This document shows positions 1 through 5,103 of a DNA stretch of 5,103 bases, one piece after another. The stretch spans positions 13,527 to 18,629 of the forward strand of contig PLSJ01000405.1 in the NCBI GenBank assembly GCA_003165115.1, given 5' to 3'. This stretch comes from Syntrophaceae bacterium (lineage in GTDB: Bacteria > Desulfobacterota > Syntrophorhabdia > Syntrophorhabdales > WCHB1-27). The translations under genes and the position numbers were made by a program. How positions within the stretch are numbered: position 1 is the first letter of the stretch; each line of letters begins with the position of its first letter. The notes under the pieces were generated by a model. It was not told the origin of the DNA. It ran no database searches and was given only the letters and a program-made list of their open reading frames with translations.

Positions 1-7
1 TCTCCTT
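1..7 (-). promoter_or_regulatory. Shine-Dalgarno site of the next late gene (off window)
   Basis: On the minus strand the last bases read AAGGAGA, a good Shine-Dalgarno match about 60 bases after the coat stop codon. No start codon follows inside the window, so the gene it would serve lies beyond the edge. By P22 synteny this would be a head-completion or other virion protein, which is inference only. Confidence 0.4.
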
Positions 8-14
8 AGCGGTT

Positions 15-62
15 GGGGGGACACCCCTCTCGCCATTTTGGTTTTCGGAGGAGTGTCCCCCC
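15..62 (-). repeat. GC-rich hairpin directly after the coat gene
   Basis: Arms 15-29 and 48-62 form a 15-bp stem (minus strand GGGGGGACACTCCTC with GAGGGGTGTCCCCCC) around an 18-base loop. In minus-strand RNA the only irregular pair is a G-U wobble. In plus-strand RNA the same position is a C-A mismatch, so the structure suits transcripts of the coat gene. It begins five bases after the coat stop. No U-run follows, so it is not a classical intrinsic terminator. It could be an mRNA-stabilising or attenuating hairpin, or a copy of a dispersed REP-like palindrome. Confidence 0.7.
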
Positions 63-67
63 TCCAT

Positions 68-1329
68 TTATCCCGTGATCCGGCAGGCCAGCTCCGGCCT
101 TAACGTTGCCCATCCCGCGAGCACGTCGATGCGGCACGGGAACTGGGCGTTGTTGATGTCGTAGGCCCTGACGATCAGCATGCTTATGCCGTCGTAGGTG
201 TCGCGGGCCGCGAAATCGACGCCTTTCGGCATCTCCAGGTCCGCCGTGGCCAGGGTGAAGGCGTCCTTGTGATAGGCGACGTTCATCGGGTACGCGGTGC
301 TGGCCGCCCCCGACGCAATGCCCACCTGCGCCCCGTTCGCCGGGCTTGCGCTCACCGTGCCGTTCGCGACCTGCGGCCCCACGACCGTGATCGAGGGCGC
401 TATAGGTATGGACATGTTCCCGGACCCATCGGACGAGCAGCTCGCGGTGACCACGAACCGCTGCAAATACCCGACGTTCGACTGGTTTTCCGGGTTGACG
501 CCGTAGACGCCCGCGATGGTGATGACCTCGCCCGCGTTGAGGACGTTGCTGGCGGACGCCGTCCAGCCGGTCGTCGCCAGGAGCGCGCCCGTCTGGCCCG
601 CGCCGGACACCTGGGCGCTGCCCGACCCCGCGTGGCTGCCCGTGGCCAGGAGGTTGACGTTCTGGCCATGGCGAACTCGAACCCGAGGGCCGTGCCGATG
701 ACGCCCTTCCTGTACTGCTTCGCGATCTCGCCCGCATCCTGAAAAAGACCTTTCAGCCCGGCCACGGACTTCGCCATCGCCGCGGGGTTGAGCACGCAGC
801 GCCGGTTGTCGTCCCTGGGGGCGGCCATGTTGTCGAGCATCATACCCGCGTTCAGGTAGACGTCGGGCGCGTTATAGTTGAGCGTGTCGTCGGTGAAGCT
901 CCCGCCCGCGACGCCCGGCGTCGTCCCCGGCGTACCCACCTGGTTGTAGATGTTGACCGTCTGGCCGAGGCCGTCCTGGTCGATCTGCGAGGCGAGGCGC
1001 GCCATGGCGGGTGAGAGGACGCGCTTCGAGAAGTCGTCGAGGGTGAGCGTCAGCTCGGCCTGGGTGAAATTGAGGCCCACCTGGTAATTCGTGGTGAGGC
1101 TCAAAGGGACCGTGGACTCATTCGTGTTCTGCGCCTGCAGCGCGGTTGTCTTCGACACGCAGTAGCGGTTCGGCAGGCGCACGTTGATCGTGGACCCCAC
1201 CTTCGCGCCCGACAGAGCGAATTCGCTCGAATACTGCTTGTTGACGTTCTTGACAAAAACGAGGTTGTTGTGGAGCACCCGTTGGGCCTCCCGCAGCACC
1301 TGCGTCGGCGTCAGTAATTTGTTCGACAT
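68..1329 (-). CDS. P22-like major coat protein, broken by a -1 frameshift
   Basis: This is the capsid shell subunit, which would co-assemble with the scaffold into the procapsid. The first frame runs from ATG at 1329 to Met221 (codon at 669). The coding signal then continues one base back, from CAG at 664 to TAA at 70-68. Rejoined, the product is about 420 residues, close to the roughly 430 of P22 coat. Visible features are an N-terminal start LLTPTQVLREAQRVL, VGSTINVRLP (about 44-53), a DQDGL segment near 117-121, and NPAAMAKSVAGLKGLFQ (about 181-197). After the shift come QNVNLLATGS, a GWTAS...VITIAGVYGVNP segment where the insertion domain would be, YHKDAF, and a C-terminal LRPELACRI. The start at 1329 is chosen over the ATG at 1335 because AAGGAG ends six bases before it, whereas the upstream ATG abuts that site. 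Unshifted, translation would run on to about position 400 through a basic, low-complexity tail typical of an out-of-frame GC-rich sequence. The family call rests on motifs and on the scaffold and portal neighbours. Confidence 0.85.
661..669 (-). other. Frameshift site in the coat gene
   Basis: The minus strand reads GCC ATG GCC AGA here. Coat-like sequence before the site is in the ATG GCC frame; after it, coat-like sequence resumes as CAG AAC GTC, one base back. Adding one C (ATG GCC CAG) restores a continuous frame reading F-A-M-A-Q-N-V. No canonical X XXY YYZ slippery heptamer is present in the zero frame. Confidence 0.85.
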
Positions 1330-1335
1330 AAGCAT

Positions 1336-1341
1336 CTCCTT
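1336..1341 (-). promoter_or_regulatory. Ribosome-binding site of the coat gene
   Basis: The minus strand reads AAGGAG, six bases (ATGCTT) before the ATG at 1329. The spacing decides the start: the alternative ATG at 1335 directly abuts the site and could not use it. The site lies in the 35-base gap after the scaffold stop, so coat is probably translated from the same mRNA as scaffold. Confidence 0.75.
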
Positions 1342-1364
1342 TTTGTCCGGTAATCAGTGCGGGT

Positions 1365-2222
1365 TCACTTCCTTCTCCCGTACTGCGCCTCGTTTCTCCG
1401 CCTGACGAATTCGTCGATCGGCACCCTGTCGTCGTCCGTCTCCACGCTGCCTGATCTCCCGCCCACGGGGCGCACGGGCTCGGGCGCCTGGGAAACGACG
1501 GTCCGCGCGGATCGTGGCCTTGATGCGCTTTCCGTCGCCGCCTCGATCCGCCCGATCTCCCTCGCCGCGGCAAGGGGGTTGAGCCGTGCGATCCTCGCCG
1601 CCTCGTCACGGTGGGCGGACAGGTAGCGCAGCACCTGCGGCGCGGCCTCGGATTCCTTGATGGCAAGCGCCATGGGCAGGCTGACGGGCAGCGTCGCGTC
1701 ATTCTCGATGCTGAGCAGCTCCGGGTCGCCTTCCGCGGCGGCCGTCATCCTCGCCCTGTACCGGCGCTCCATCTCGCCCTGGGTCTCCCTTGCCCTGTAT
1801 GCCCCTATCTCCTGTTTCAGGTCGAGCTTCGCCTTTTCGACGACATACCGGGTGCGCGCCTCCTCGTAGTCTTCGAACCGCTCGAAGTCGGCCGGCACGG
1901 GGAGCCCGGGGGCGCCCGCCGGGGAAAGGCCGGGGGCGGCCGGTCTTATCCTGCCTTCCGCGATGGACCGCCAGTACGCGGCCTCCTCGCTCCGGGCGAT
2001 TTCCCGCCGCTCCGCTTCCCTTTGCCTGGCGACAAGCTGTTGGATGCGCCTCTCCACGCCGGAGGGTCCCGCCCCCTGTTCTCTCGGTGTTTCCGGCTCA
2101 AGCTGGGCGCCCGGTTCCCAGGTGTCGGCGGGCTGCGCGGACGTCGAATCCGCGTCCGGTGCGGGTGACGGGTCCGCTGCAACGTCCGGCGTCAGCATGG
2201 TAGTGACGGTAAGGTCTTCCAT
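1365..2222 (-). CDS. Phage head scaffolding protein
   Basis: The 285-residue product should be the internal scaffold that guides coat assembly and leaves the head before or during DNA packaging. It has an acidic, Pro/Ser/Thr-rich, probably disordered N-terminus (about 1-55). A charged helix follows (VERRIQQLVARQREAERREIA, roughly 56-76). Next is the motif DFERFEDYEEARTRYVVEKA (112-131), resembling the F-x-D/T-YEEY-EA segment common in phage scaffolds. An Arg/Glu-rich helix spans 140-162. A segment at 183-229 (MALAIKESEAAPQVLRYL, then a Leu-Asn-Pro-Leu-Ala repeat) follows. The C-terminus is basic (VRRRNEAQYGRRK), where P22 scaffold binds coat. P22 gp8 is 303 residues, so the length fits. ATG at 2222 is chosen over an earlier in-frame start at 2381 because it has a strong ribosome-binding site, and because the upstream extension would translate a GC hairpin and a terminator. 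The gene lies 35 bases upstream of coat, as in P22. Scaffolds are poorly conserved, so position contributes much of the support. Confidence 0.82.
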   Translation of the reverse strand: MEDLTVTTMLTPDVAADPSPAPDADSTSAQPADTWEPGAQLEPETPREQGAGPSGVERRIQQLVARQREAERREIARSEEAAYWRSIAEGRIRPAAPGLSPAGAPGLPVPADFERFEDYEEARTRYVVEKAKLDLKQEIGAYRARETQGEMERRYRARMTAAAEGDPELLSIENDATLPVSLPMALAIKESEAAPQVLRYLSAHRDEAARIARLNPLAAAREIGRIEAATESASRPRSARTVVSQAPEPVRPVGGRSGSVETDDDRVPIDEFVRRRNEAQYGRRK

Positions 2223-2226
2223 CTGT

Positions 2227-2233
2227 CTCCTCC
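2227..2233 (-). promoter_or_regulatory. Ribosome-binding site of the scaffold gene
   Basis: GGAGGAG on the minus strand ends four bases before the ATG at 2222; its GGAGG core is six to seven bases away. It is the best Shine-Dalgarno match in the window and fixes the scaffold start at 2222 rather than 2381. Confidence 0.8.
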
Positions 2234-2234
2234 G

Positions 2235-2273
2235 TTTCTTCTCTCTTCCCTCTCTTCTCTTTCCCTCCCCCTT
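2235..2273. repeat. 39-nt polypyrimidine/polypurine tract with mirror symmetry
   Basis: The plus strand is pyrimidine without a break from 2235 to 2273. Inside it, CTTCTCTC (2238-2245) and CTCTCTTC (2250-2257) are mirror images around TTCC. In scaffold mRNA this is an unstructured GA-rich leader just upstream of the ribosome-binding site. Its composition allows an intramolecular triplex in principle; a biological role is not shown by the sequence. Confidence 0.55.
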
Positions 2274-2287
2274 GTAAGGGGGGAGGG
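2263..2287. repeat. C/G-rich palindrome
   Basis: Arms CCCTCCCCCTT (2263-2273) and AAGGGGGGAGGG (2276-2287) face each other across GT, with one extra G in the right arm. No U-run follows on either strand, so it is not an intrinsic terminator. It resembles the short C/G palindromes dispersed through many bacterial chromosomes and falls between the regulator's terminator and the scaffold gene. Confidence 0.6.
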
Positions 2288-2345
2288 TTGGGTGGAGCTG
2301 AAGGCGCCCCTTCCCGCATTTCCTTTTCCCTATGCCCTTCGGGCC

Positions 2346-2392
2346 AAAAAAGGAGCGGCAACCGAGTGATTGGGCACCCAATTGCCGCTCCT
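2346..2392 (-). terminator. Intrinsic terminator of the regulator gene
   Basis: A perfect 11-bp stem (AGGAGCGGCAA at 2351-2361, TTGCCGCTCCT at 2382-2392) is followed on the minus strand by a run of six T (2351 to 2346). The loop contains a second perfect palindrome, TTGGGCACCCAA (2370-2381), so a branched fold is possible. It lies 60 bases past the regulator stop at 2453. It also stands between portal and scaffold, so late transcription must read through it or restart below it. Confidence 0.87.
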
Positions 2393-2452
2393 GATTCGCT
2401 TATCGTCCCCTCCGGTCTGGCCGGACCTTCGGAGAACCCGAATTTTATCTAT

Positions 2453-3538
2453 TTACGCGTCGGTATATTCCCCTTCTTTACCTTTCAAACTGTCCGAAAG
2501 TGCGCGATCCTGCAAGACCCGTCTTATCATCCTTTCCACCTCTTCGTTCGCATTGACGTAGAGCAGGTTTACCTGGGGGTGCGATTCCCTGAACACACGG
2601 AACACCTCGTCGCTGAATGCTTGTCCGACAGTAACGACCCCTTTAAAGTCGAGGATGACTTCCTTGAACCGCTCGAAGCGCGCGATAAGCCTCTTTGCCT
2701 GTGAGCGCGAGACAAGGGATTCCCCCTCGTACTGGAGCAGCTTCACGGGGATCACCGTTCTCGAAAAGCCGAATTCCCCATCGTCCACGCTGTAGCGGTC
2801 AAAAACCGCTTTCTTCGTCCGCGGTGAATCCCTCCTGATCTCCATCAAGACGGCGGTCCCCTTCGCCCCCCCACTCGTCTCGAATAATATATCTTTTATG
2901 CCTCTGCTTTCAGGCTCCGCGAGAAAAGAGAGCCCATCCGACTTTATGGAGAATGTGTCAAACATGCGCGACGTAAAAAATATCCCCTCCCCGGTATGGT
3001 TGTCGGGGTCGGAGGTCAGTTTGCCTTTGGCCAGCTCGAGGATTGCTTCCCGTGGGTCGTCGAGGCCGAAATGGGTGCGGATCTTCTCGAAGATCCCCAC
3101 CCCTTCATCCCAGACCCACAGCTTTACCATGAGCGCATCATACAGGACCGCTATGCCCACGACCTTCGATTCGGCATGATCGAGGACATTATTGAATATC
3201 TCGGTAAAGCCGTATTCGCAGATATCGCGCACGTTTTGACTCATCTCCGGGAGGAGAGGCGCGACGTTATCCCTCCACACCCTGTGCTCGGCCATGCCGG
3301 GAACGATATCAAGAGGGATAACATGCTTGGTCACGACCAGGGAGTACGCGGTATTCCTCCCGGCACCACCCGCTTCTATCACCTTTTCGGCCTTCAGTGT
3401 CCGGAGGTACCGGTTGACGGCCTGCCTGGAGATGCCGAACTCCGTAGCGCTTACCCGCGCGATGTCGCCCGGATGGTCCGGCAGATTATGGACGATGAAG
3501 TCCTGCACGCGATGTCGCTCCTCTCTTTTCAATCCCAA
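2453..3538 (-). CDS. Winged-HTH / HATPase / STAS-like (DUF4325) regulator
   Basis: The 361-residue single chain has three parts. Residues 1-68 form a winged helix-turn-helix: FGISRQAVNRYLRTLKAEKVI (about 34-54) is the recognition region, followed by a wing. Residues about 90-245 are a Bergerat-fold ATP-binding domain. The N-box is FTEIFNNVLDH with Glu113 and Asn117, the G1 box is DEGVGI (144-149), the G2 box is HTGEGI (181-186), and a late GT is at 227-228. This is the histidine-kinase/anti-sigma-kinase ATPase type, without a histidine phosphoacceptor domain. Residues about 257-342 match the STAS-like DUF4325 pattern (VILDFKGVVTVGQAFSDEVF, then LLYVNANEEVERMI). A cytoplasmic regulator is expected: no signal peptide or membrane segment is visible. 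The start is a TTG at 3538, six bases after GAGGGG, with an in-frame TGA just upstream; TTG at 3532 is an alternative. The coding region is visibly more AT-rich than the phage genes and carries its own promoter and terminator. Its DNA target and partners cannot be inferred. Domain calls are firm; phage cargo status is inferred from position. Confidence 0.87.
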   Translation of the reverse strand: MGLKREERHRVQDFIVHNLPDHPGDIARVSATEFGISRQAVNRYLRTLKAEKVIEAGGAGRNTAYSLVVTKHVIPLDIVPGMAEHRVWRDNVAPLLPEMSQNVRDICEYGFTEIFNNVLDHAESKVVGIAVLYDALMVKLWVWDEGVGIFEKIRTHFGLDDPREAILELAKGKLTSDPDNHTGEGIFFTSRMFDTFSIKSDGLSFLAEPESRGIKDILFETSGGAKGTAVLMEIRRDSPRTKKAVFDRYSVDDGEFGFSRTVIPVKLLQYEGESLVSRSQAKRLIARFERFKEVILDFKGVVTVGQAFSDEVFRVFRESHPQVNLLYVNANEEVERMIRRVLQDRALSDSLKGKEGEYTDA

Positions 3539-3544
3539 CGCCGG

Positions 3545-3550
3545 CCCCTC
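3545..3550 (-). promoter_or_regulatory. Ribosome-binding site supporting a TTG start
   Basis: GAGGGG on the minus strand lies six bases (CCGGCG) before TTG at 3538. The only nearby ATG, around 3554, is followed directly by TGA, so the rare TTG start is the best supported. The site directly adjoins the promoter-proximal direct repeat copy at 3549-3560. Confidence 0.6.
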
Positions 3551-3603
3551 ACATTGTCAATATATTCTATTCTTATCGTAAACTTAATTAGTCTCATTGT
3601 CAA
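3549..3603 (-). repeat. Direct repeat TTGACAATGnGA flanking the promoter
   Basis: Minus-strand TTGACAATGAGA (3603 to 3592) and TTGACAATGTGA (3560 to 3549) match at 11 of 12 bases and start 43 bp apart, about four helical turns. The first overlaps the -35 box; the second lies just upstream of the ribosome-binding site. A pair of operators for the encoded helix-turn-helix protein is a plausible reading, not a demonstrated one. Confidence 0.5.
3575..3603 (-). promoter_or_regulatory. Sigma-70-type promoter of the regulator gene
   Basis: The minus strand has a perfect -35 box TTGACA (3603 to 3598), exactly 17 bases of AT-rich spacer, then TACGAT (3580 to 3575; four of six matches to TATAAT). Transcription would start near 3567, giving a leader of about 30 bases before TTG at 3538. 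This is the most AT-rich patch of the window and stands out from the GC-rich repeats next to it. Confidence 0.65.
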
Positions 3604-3628
3604 CTTACGTCCGGGATCTCCGGTCGCC

Positions 3629-3844
3629 CCCCTCACCCCGCCCTCTCCCCCAAGGGGCGAGGGGAATATGAGGCCATCCCTCCATTCTCTAATCTCCCTT
3701 GCCCCGAAGGCGAGGGATATGAGGTCGGGGAGGGGGAATATGAGTCACTTTTCGACTCCTTAATCTCCCTTGCCCCGAGGGCGAGGGGAATATGAGGCCA
3801 CCTTAATCTCCCTCGCCCCTCCGGGGAGAGGGCGGGGTGAGGGG
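3629..3844. repeat. Array of four hairpin repeats bounded by a 22-bp inverted repeat
   Basis: Four related units lie at about 3631-3673, 3690-3724, 3758-3797 and 3801-3842, with a half unit at 3725-3746. The inner units read (plus strand) TAATCTCCCTTGCCCCGA, then GGCGAGGG, then ATATGAGG, each an imperfect hairpin. The outer arms, 3629-3650 and 3823-3844, are perfect 22-bp reverse complements, and similarity continues inward for about 20 more bases. This fills most of the 324-base gap between portal and regulator and holds no credible gene. It looks like a cluster of dispersed chromosomal palindromes (REP/MITE-like). A minus-strand open frame across it is the familiar spurious P-A-L-S-P-E-G-R-G translation of such repeats. 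Confidence 0.8.
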
Positions 3845-3862
3845 CCGGTCCTCCTCGTCCCG

Positions 3863-5103
3863 TCACTTTCGCCTCCTCAGCCCTCCCTGTCCGCCCGGCA
3901 CGTCCGGCGCGAAGACTTCGTTCAGGATGTCGAGGAGCATGGTGCGCACTTCCCCGGTCGTCTCCTGGGCCTCTTTCAGCGCGCGCAACTTTTGCACCTT
4001 CAGTTTTTCCTTCTCCACTTCCAGTTGCGCCTGCTTCACCTTCATCTCTTCCATCTTCACGAGTAGCTGGGGGGGCGGAGGGCTTGGAGGCAACGGGAGC
4101 TGCCCTTCCTTGGGAGGCACAAGGTTGGGGGGCATTGTCTTCCCGATACGTTCCGCGATTTCCTCCGCCCCTAAGAAATCCTGAAACTTGTAGACCAGAT
4201 CGCCCGCGATCCGCATGATCTCGGGGTACGCCGCGACCAGCCGCTCCAGCGATTGCGCCGCCTCTTGTCTTTGCGTGCTGTAGCTCGGGCCCGTCGTCAC
4301 CACGACGTCGTATCTGCCGGCCGTCAGGTCGTTGTAGCGCGCGTTCCTGCCGTTCTTCGCGGCAAGGCGCGCGAGCTTTCGCCTGTCGAGCCCCGCGTAT
4401 TGCTCCGGGTTCGCCATCACCACGTCGAGTGCCGCACCGGCGGTGGTGTTCACCGGGACGAAGGTCTCCGTGTCGTCCACGTTCCTGATGCGCATGTCCC
4501 GCTGCGTGTCGTACACCTCGGGGATCATCTCGTTAATCACGCGTCCGCAGTGGGCGATGGAGCGACTGAGGTTGTCGATGAAGGCGAAGGTGCCCACGTC
4601 GCCGGGCTTTTGCCTGAGCATGATCGCACGCCCGGAGAGCTGCGGCCCCGGTTGTCCCAGGTCCTCCCCGAACATGCCTATGGTGTCCTTGATCGCCTGT
4701 TTCGCCTGCCCGATCTGCTCGAAGACGGCCACGGGGGCGGCGCCGGTGCTCACCCTTTGAGGCGGGGGGCGCCTGAGTCGATGTTGTACTTGAGGAAGGG
4801 GAAATTTTCCGCGTTGGCCGCGGCGTAATCCTGCTCGTAGCCCTCGAACTGGCGCGCCGTCCCTATCCAGGGGGCCTTCGGGATCATGTCCACGATCTCG
4901 GCCGCGTCGGTCACCCAGAAATTAAGGAGGCGCTGCGGGTCTTTTGCGTCCCTGATAAGGCTCCGCACGTAGCTCTTCCCCTCGATCACGCGCTCTGGGC
5001 CTTTGACCAGGATGAGCGGGATGTATGCGCCGGGTACGTCGTTCGGGCCGTCCAGGACCTGATCGGCCGTGATCGCGTAGTGGCGCACCCTGGGGTACTC
5101 CAC
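3863..5103 (-). CDS. P22-like portal protein, C-terminal part, broken by a -1 frameshift
   Basis: The portal forms the dodecameric ring at the head vertex through which DNA is packaged. The N-terminal part lies beyond the window edge. About 410 residues remain, against 725 in P22 gp1. The first frame (5103 to about 4770) has PGAYIPLILVKG, the hallmark YVRSLIRDAKDPQRLLNFW (5103-frame residues about 45-63), KAPWIGT and FPFLKYN. At a C-run (4769-4764) it shifts one base and would otherwise stop at 4750. The second frame continues PPPQRVSTG, then IKDTIGMFGEDLG, LSGRAIMLRQKPGDVGTF, FIDNLSRSI, VYDTQRDMRI, DLTAGRYDVVVTTGPSYST and GAEEIAERIGK. All of these are in the order found in P22-type portals. 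A Pro-rich linker (about 4105-4065) leads to a charged helix predicted as a coiled coil (KMEEMKVKQAQLEVEKEKLK, about 4055-3995), then a Gly/Arg-rich end. The GTG at 4753 is not a real start: portal sequence precedes it in the same frame and it lacks a spaced ribosome-binding site. Confidence 0.9.
4764..4769 (-). other. Frameshift site in the portal gene (C6 run)
   Basis: Minus-strand codons GGC GCC CCC CGC lead to a TGA at 4752-4750. With seven rather than six C, the frame reads S-G-A-P-P-P-Q-R-V and joins the rest of the portal without a break. The event is the same kind as in the coat gene: one C missing from a C-run. The zero-frame phasing does not give a canonical slippery heptamer. Confidence 0.85.

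Noticed and set aside
661..669. Programmed -1 ribosomal frameshift in the coat gene
   Set aside because: No X XXY YYZ heptamer in the zero frame and no clear stimulatory structure identified. The in-frame extension after the site does not resemble a coat domain, so a simple deletion or read error is more likely.
6..737. Minus-strand 243-codon open frame overlapping the coat gene
   Set aside because: Arg/Gly-rich out-of-frame translation of a GC-rich gene. Coat-like sequence lies in the other two minus frames.
1611..2168. Plus-strand open frames opposite scaffold, coat and portal
   Set aside because: They are low-complexity Arg/Pro/Ala-rich shadows of the minus-strand genes, with no recognisable domain or ribosome-binding site.
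2223..2381. N-terminal extension of the scaffold gene to an ATG at 2381
   Set aside because: It would translate a palindrome and part of a terminator loop; a strong ribosome-binding site stands before the ATG at 2222.
3629..3844. CRISPR array
   Set aside because: Repeats are imperfect, palindromic throughout, vary in length, and have no regular unique spacers.
3633..3866. Minus-strand 77-codon open frame between portal and regulator
   Set aside because: It translates the hairpin array into the repetitive P-A-L-S-P-E-G-R-G pattern typical of spurious proteins from dispersed palindromes, and has no convincing ribosome-binding site.
3863..4753. Separate gene starting with GTG at 4753
   Set aside because: Portal-family sequence continues upstream across the frameshift, and AAAGG abuts the GTG with no spacing, so it is an internal valine of the portal.

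Overview
The window is part of the head-assembly cluster of a P22-like tailed phage. All genes read on the minus strand, so the biological order runs from high to low coordinates: portal protein (C-terminal part, 5103 to 3863), a non-phage-looking regulatory gene (3538 to 2453), scaffolding protein (2222 to 1365), major coat protein (1329 to 68), and a ribosome-binding site at the edge for a gene that begins outside the window. Portal, scaffold, coat is the P22 gene 1-8-5 order. The structural genes are GC-rich. The host cannot be named from this sequence; a high-GC bacterium, possibly of the Desulfobacterota/Nitrospirota kind, is only a guess.

The unusual part is what sits between portal and scaffold. 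A 361-codon gene encodes one chain with an N-terminal winged helix-turn-helix, a Bergerat-fold (HATPase_c / anti-sigma-kinase-like) ATP-binding domain and a C-terminal STAS-like DUF4325 domain. It is visibly more AT-rich than its neighbours. It has its own promoter (TTGACA, 17 bp, TACGAT), a direct repeat flanking the promoter, and a strong intrinsic terminator 60 bp past its stop. This is the layout of a phage moron: an independently transcribed cargo gene inside a late operon.

The noncoding DNA around it is rich in repeats. Between portal and promoter lies a 216-bp array of four imperfect hairpin units bounded by a perfect 22-bp inverted repeat. A C/G hairpin and a 39-nt polypyrimidine run with mirror symmetry lie between the terminator and the scaffold gene. 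A 15-bp GC hairpin follows the coat stop codon. Such repeats are more typical of bacterial chromosomes than of active phage late operons.

Both the portal and the coat reading frames are broken by a single -1 shift, each explained by one missing C in a C-run. Either this is a decaying prophage, or the assembly has two homopolymer errors. Together with the dispersed repeats and an internal terminator, the layout fits an integrated phage remnant in which the regulator may be the part still in use.
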